From positions 1 to 64,000 of the forward strand of contig JAYPYW010000006.1 of the NCBI GenBank assembly GCA_038154685.1: 64,000 bases of DNA, written 5' to 3'. Position numbers and translations under genes: made by a program. Positions 60,240-64,000 of the stretch are shown piece by piece. The stretch comes from GCA-002722245 sp038154685 (lineage in GTDB: Bacteria; Bacteroidota; Bacteroidia; Flavobacteriales_C; GCA-002722245). Numbering within the stretch: the first letter of the stretch is position 1; every line of letters begins with the position of its first letter. The notes beneath the pieces are model-generated. The model worked only from the letters and a program-made list of their open reading frames with translations, searched no databases and had not been told where the DNA came from.

Positions 60240-61091
60240 ATGAGTAATCTTTCGGAATTTATCCAACAGTTAAAAAGTAATCAGGAAGCATTTAATTCGA
60301 AATTGGCTAAAGTTGAAGACTTAGGGGCTAATGTGAGTAAATCGGTTTTAAGAGATTTGATTCAGGATGCTAGGGAATTGCATGAAGGGACAGTGGTGCT
60401 TTCATATATTCTTTTTAACGAGGAAACACCTGCAGAATCTGAGCAATTGGAAATTGATTTAGAAGTTCAATCCTTGGACTCCGCTCAGGATGACGAACAG
60501 GCTCAGCCATTGGAATCTGCTCAGCCCTTCGACTCCGCTCAGGGTGACACTCAGGAAGAGGTTTCAGAAGAGGAGCTATTAATGGATGCTTTAGATGAAG
60601 CTTTGGAGTATACTCAACAAGAAATTGCGACAGAGAATTTAGTGTCTGATATTGCGGAGGAGATTTCCGAAATTGAAGCTGAGGTTGAAGAAGTAGCTGA
60701 AACTACAGTTGAGGATGATATGCCAACTCAAGAGGAGTTAACAGGTCAATTAGAAGAGGAGATTTCTTCTGTTATTTCTAACTTTTCAGCATCGGCTGAA
60801 CCTAAAGTAGTTGAAGAACAAGAGGACAATAGTTTGGCGGCAAAACTGGCTAAACAAAGAATAGAAAACCTAAATAGTGCAATTGGGATTAACGAGAAGT
60901 TCTTATTTACCAATGAACTATTTGATGGGAATACAGAGCAATTTTTACAAACAATCGATGATTTGAATAATTGTTCAACACTAGAAGAAGCAAATACAAA
61001 ACTTTCATCGGTAGCTGCAAAAAGAAATTGGGAGGTTGAGGAAGAACCTTACCAAAAATTACAGTCTTTGTTATCGAGAAAGTATCAATAA
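60240..61091 (+). CDS. Acidic protein with in-frame repeat-derived segment
   Basis: A 283-residue soluble protein. The N-terminal helical part (1-65) resembles a coiled dimerisation region. An acidic low-complexity linker (65-195; many Glu) separates it from a C-terminal domain (about 205-283; LNSAIGINEKFLFTNELFDGNTEQFLQTIDDLN, a motif that I recall from Bacteroidota proteins of unknown function). Within the linker, residues around 78-104 are encoded by three in-frame copies of repeat family B (DSAQDD, ESAQ, DSAQGD). The frame opens further upstream (60195), but ATG 60240 is the usual start. Tdk follows after 18 bases. Confidence 0.75.
   Translation: MSNLSEFIQQLKSNQEAFNSKLAKVEDLGANVSKSVLRDLIQDARELHEGTVVLSYILFNEETPAESEQLEIDLEVQSLDSAQDDEQAQPLESAQPFDSAQGDTQEEVSEEELLMDALDEALEYTQQEIATENLVSDIAEEISEIEAEVEEVAETTVEDDMPTQEELTGQLEEEISSVISNFSASAEPKVVEEQEDNSLAAKLAKQRIENLNSAIGINEKFLFTNELFDGNTEQFLQTIDDLNNCSTLEEANTKLSSVAAKRNWEVEEEPYQKLQSLLSRKYQ
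60471..60549 (+). repeat. Three copies of repeat family B inside a coding sequence
   Basis: Copies at 60471-60494, 60507-60524 (shorter) and 60525-60549. The last reads CCCTTCGACTCCGCTCAGGG, as in the intergenic copy at 22902-22925. All three are in the same orientation and reading frame and encode (L/F)(D/E)SAQ(D/G)D. Confidence 0.85.
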
Positions 61092-61109
61092 TAAAATTAA
61101 AATCAGGGG

Positions 61110-61667
61110 ATGAGTTCACAAAAGAAGGGTTCTATCGAAGTAATTACGGGCCCAATGTTTTCGGGGAAAACAGAAGAGTTAATTAGAAGAGTATCAAGAG
61201 CGGAAATTGCTCAAATACCTTACATGTTGTTCAAACCAATGTTTGATACAAGATACTCAGACACAGAAATTGTTTCCCACGATAACAAAAGAATTGGAGC
61301 TAAACCTGTAATGGATGCCAAAGAGATTTTAGGCTTATCAGTGGATGCTGAAATTATTGGAATTGATGAAGCTCAATTTTTTACTGAGGAATTAATAGAA
61401 ACTTGCGTTAAGTTAGCTAATGGTGGAGCGAGAGTAATTGTAGCAGGATTAGACATGGATTATAAGTCTAAAGCCTTCCAGCCAATTCCTAATTTAATGG
61501 GAGTTGCTGATAAGATTACTAAATTAAAGGCAATCTGTATGGAGTGTCGTGATGATGCTGGTTTTACGCACAGAATTAATGTGACAGAAGAGAAAAGATT
61601 AATGTTAGGGGAAAAGGACGCATACGAGCCTTTATGTCGTTCATGTTATTCAAAGTATATTAAGTAG
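61110..61667 (+). CDS. tdk: Thymidine kinase
   Basis: A 185-residue type II thymidine kinase, which phosphorylates thymidine with ATP. The P-loop is GPMFSGKTEEL (about residues 12-22), the carboxylate base lies in GIDEAQFF (about 84-91), and the lasso domain holds zinc cysteines in CMEC and CRSC. Normal length. It lies 9 bases before ruvB. Confidence 0.95.
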   Translation: MSSQKKGSIEVITGPMFSGKTEELIRRVSRAEIAQIPYMLFKPMFDTRYSDTEIVSHDNKRIGAKPVMDAKEILGLSVDAEIIGIDEAQFFTEELIETCVKLANGGARVIVAGLDMDYKSKAFQPIPNLMGVADKITKLKAICMECRDDAGFTHRINVTEEKRLMLGEKDAYEPLCRSCYSKYIK

Positions 61668-61676
61668 TTTTAAGGT

Positions 61677-62699
61677 ATGAATGATGCTTTAGATCCAAGC
61701 GGAGAAAACATGTCGAGCCCAGAATTGGAGTTCGAAAGAGTTCTGCGCCCCAAAGCATTTGAAGATTTTACTGGTCAGAAGAAAGTTTTAGATAACCTAG
61801 CGATCTTCGTTCAAGCCGCTTTGAAAAGAGAGGAGGCTTTGGATCATGTGTTGTTACATGGACCACCAGGATTAGGGAAAACTACCCTAGCTAACATCAT
61901 AGCCAACGAATTAGGAAGCAATATAAAATTGGTTTCCGGACCAATGTTAGACAAGCCAGGGGATTTAGCTGGATTACTTACTAACTTAGCGGAAGGTGAT
62001 GTGCTTTTCATTGATGAAATCCATCGTTTAAGTCCAGTTGTTGAAGAGTATTTGTACTCAGCAATGGAGGATTACAAAATTGATATCATGATTGATTCGG
62101 GTCCTAATGCCCGATCAGTTCAAATAGGGTTGGAACCGTTCACTTTAATAGGTGCAACCACACGTTCAGGATTACTTACATCGCCTTTAAGAGCTCGTTT
62201 TGGGATTAACTGCAGGTTAGAGTATTATGACGCAGAATTATTACAATTAATTCTTTTAAGATCAGCTCATTTATTAAATGTGCCAATTAATGAGGATGCA
62301 GCATTCGAAATTGCTCGCCGAAGTAGAGGAACCCCTAGGATTGCTAATGCTATTTTAAGAAGAGTGCGTGATTTCGCAGAAATCAAGGGTGATGGAACAA
62401 TTACCATGAAGGTCACGAATCATGCTTTAAAAGCGCTTAATGTCGATGAAAACGGATTGGATGATATGGATATCAGAATCCTTACAACAATCATCGACAA
62501 GTTTAAGGGTGGACCTGTAGGAATCAATACTATTGCAACGGCAGTAGGAGAAGATGCTGGTACTATTGAAGAAGTTTACGAGCCGTTTTTAATTAAAGAA
62601 GGATTCATTAACCGAACCCAAAGAGGTAGAGAGGTTACAGAGCAAGCTTATAAGCATCTAGGAATTAACTTCCGTGGGTCTCAAGGTAGCTTGTTTTAA
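61677..62699 (+). CDS. ruvB: Holliday junction branch migration helicase RuvB
   Basis: A 340-residue AAA+ motor that drives branch migration with RuvA. Walker A GPPGLGKTT (about residues 62-70), Walker B FIDEIHRL, the sensor region GATTRSG, and the C-terminal winged helix (RTQRGREVTEQAYKHLG) are present. Normal length. RuvA and RuvC genes are not nearby. A terminator-like stem follows. Confidence 0.97.
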   Translation: MNDALDPSGENMSSPELEFERVLRPKAFEDFTGQKKVLDNLAIFVQAALKREEALDHVLLHGPPGLGKTTLANIIANELGSNIKLVSGPMLDKPGDLAGLLTNLAEGDVLFIDEIHRLSPVVEEYLYSAMEDYKIDIMIDSGPNARSVQIGLEPFTLIGATTRSGLLTSPLRARFGINCRLEYYDAELLQLILLRSAHLLNVPINEDAAFEIARRSRGTPRIANAILRRVRDFAEIKGDGTITMKVTNHALKALNVDENGLDDMDIRILTTIIDKFKGGPVGINTIATAVGEDAGTIEEVYEPFLIKEGFINRTQRGREVTEQAYKHLGINFRGSQGSLF

Positions 62700-62702
62700 T
62701 AA

Positions 62703-62736
62703 AAAAAGGCCAGTCGGAGGGATGACTGACCTTTTG
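62703..62736 (+). terminator. Terminator between convergent ruvB and surface protein genes
   Basis: AAAAGG-CAGTC faces GACTG-CCTTTT with one mismatch each side of the loop, T run after it and A run before it, so it can serve both strands. Confidence 0.75.
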
Positions 62737-62772
62737 GGAAAAATATGAAGGTTAAATTTCCTTCAAGTAGTT

Positions 62773-63999
62773 TTATTCCACTAGCTTTTTGATTTCTTCC
62801 GCTAATTCATCAACGTTGTTTAGTGTAATCAAATTAGAGGTGTCAAACTCCATTTCTTCAGCGATAGTAATTTTTTGGGTCCCGAATTTGATTTTGTCAC
62901 CTTCTTTGAAATAAACCAGAAAAGTGGTTTCATAACCGTTTGGTAAACGTTTAGCTGTAAATTGAGTATCAGCATGAGAGTGCATCGACACAGCACCATT
63001 TTCGCTTAAAAATAAACACTTCACCTCTGCATAATCAGGAATGTTTGCATTCAATTTACAGTAATCTATAATACCGTATTCTCCAAATAATCTATCTAGA
63101 TTACAATAACCTAATTCACTAAAAGTAATTTGAATTGCAAATGGGTTAAGGTTGATATATCCAGTGGAAGGGTGGTACACGGCACAAGCGCTATCACTTG
63201 TTAAATAAATTTGCGTGTCATAACCTGTTGCGTCAAAAATACCATCATCTGTTTTATCCTTTGTGGCAACAATATTAAATTCCGTCCATTTGTTAAATAA
63301 CCATTGATCGGTGAAGTTTGTAAATCTATAGTCATACCCAGTGTAACCAGCGGTTATGTCAGGGCTGTACACATAATCATTTACCAAAATATTATCGTCA
63401 GAAATGTCTATCTCTTTACCTAATTCAGTAAAAATAAAGTTTTTGAATTCACTGATTTTTGGCCAAATTAGCGATGGGTCGCCAGCCTCTGTTGTAAATA
63501 AGTCTCTCCATAAAGCTTTATACCTTTTACACGGATTATTCTCTTCAAATTCATTTCTTGTCCATTCTCCATCTGTTGTACTTGATCCCTCTTCCCCATC
63601 AGGAATCCAAGTCCAACCTATCATAGCTGTGTCAGGTTCGGCAGTAGTATTTTCGATTGTGATATTTTTTCCTTCATCCAGGAATACTTCTTCTCCATCT
63701 TTAGTAACTTCAATGTTAAACTCCCCTTGAGATGATAGAGGACCTTGATCAGAATTAGTCATCATTCCTGATAAGATCATTTCAGATACATCTGTAATTT
63801 CAGTTACCGAGATGTCTACATTACCCGTAATAGGATTACCAGACTCATCCACGAATGCATTACTAGGAAAAGTAATTACATTGCCTTCCTCGGTGGTAAA
63901 CTCAATAATTTTTTTAACATCCACAGTTTTAGTTTCTGCAGTTGGAGCATAAGTTCTTAATTCTTCAATTAATTTCTCCTGCTCAGAGGCATTGTTAGT
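62773..63999 (-). CDS. Putative surface protein, N-terminus beyond window
   Basis: The frame is open to the right edge, so the gene starts outside the window; at least 408 residues are visible. Residues after the edge begin with a Gln/Glu-rich stretch, then a beta-sandwich module (ITFPSNAFVDESGNPITGNVDISVTEITD) that I have seen in Bacteroidota surface proteins. The rest is beta-rich, with several cysteines. A GTG at 63924 could be an internal start but is less likely. No catalytic motif is apparent; attachment or secretion is inferred. Confidence 0.7.
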   Translation of the reverse strand, partial: TNNASEQEKLIEELRTYAPTAETKTVDVKKIIEFTTEEGNVITFPSNAFVDESGNPITGNVDISVTEITDVSEMILSGMMTNSDQGPLSSQGEFNIEVTKDGEEVFLDEGKNITIENTTAEPDTAMIGWTWIPDGEEGSSTTDGEWTRNEFEENNPCKRYKALWRDLFTTEAGDPSLIWPKISEFKNFIFTELGKEIDISDDNILVNDYVYSPDITAGYTGYDYRFTNFTDQWLFNKWTEFNIVATKDKTDDGIFDATGYDTQIYLTSDSACAVYHPSTGYINLNPFAIQITFSELGYCNLDRLFGEYGIIDYCKLNANIPDYAEVKCLFLSENGAVSMHSHADTQFTAKRLPNGYETTFLVYFKEGDKIKFGTQKITIAEEMEFDTSNLITLNNVDELAEEIKKLVE

Positions 64000-64000
64000 T

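Overview
The window looks like a piece of a Bacteroidota chromosome, most likely a marine-type member of the Flavobacteriales. The signs are low GC, C-terminal T9SS (Por) sorting domains, Bacteroidota-specific families (DUF4271, DUF4292, DUF4837, HU-CCDC81/SPOR, DAHP synthase fused to a C-terminal chorismate mutase, one-cysteine DksA/TraR), promoters of the TTG/TTTG-N19..21-TAnnTTTG type and very few Shine-Dalgarno sequences. Two 10-base N runs (28805-28814 and 54959-54968) show it is a scaffold. No rRNA, tRNA, CRISPR array, transposase or prophage was seen.

Layout: 1-3018 holds the tail of a T9SS cargo protein, a DksA-like protein, a thioesterase, an M23 peptidase and HemJ. 3044-7053 holds a lipoprotein, an SLC13 transporter and an HU/SPOR protein. 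7342-17163 holds DAHP synthase/chorismate mutase, a GT2 glycosyltransferase with a membrane protein, PurF, enoyl-CoA hydratase, a flippase, dUTPase and a sugar nucleotidyltransferase. 17165-20862 is an envelope run: TPR lipoprotein, a DUF4292 gene interrupted by two in-frame stops, and an EnvC-like activator. 20880-27448 (minus) holds folB, glnS, an M1 peptidase, a cupin and pgk. 27579-36975 holds holB, hemD/DUF4271/DUF5777/YceI, a large PAS histidine kinase with a LytTR regulator, and a second kinase. 37135-41993 (minus) is the thrABC operon behind a short Ile/Thr-rich leader peptide. 42186-48540 is an accessory stretch: a Gly/Arg-repeat lipoprotein, then a GbsR/MarR regulator and an apparent membrane or lipid-modification cluster (methyltransferase, membrane proteins, DCC oxidoreductase, DUF2071, SDR). 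48648-56677 (mostly minus) holds DUF4837, a LysM transglycosylase, a T9SS protein, an alpha/beta hydrolase, argH, a LolC/E-type permease and rbfA. 56849-59293 is an ExbB/ExbD/ExbD operon. 59375-62699 holds a methyltransferase, an acidic protein, tdk and ruvB. The right edge holds a truncated surface protein.

Three things stand out. First, the thr operon carries a previously unlabelled 28-residue leader peptide whose last codons lie inside a terminator-like hairpin, which suggests ribosome-mediated attenuation by Ile/Thr supply. Second, the window is dense in several families of intergenic palindromic repeats. One family also occurs as three in-frame copies inside a protein-coding gene, another appears to supply a gene's stop codon, and a third abuts the argH promoter. 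Third, the GbsR gene and the methyltransferase operon behind it carry the same operator-like palindrome (TTTCAA-N6-TTGAAA), which defines a candidate local regulon. All functions are read from sequence alone; no database search was run.
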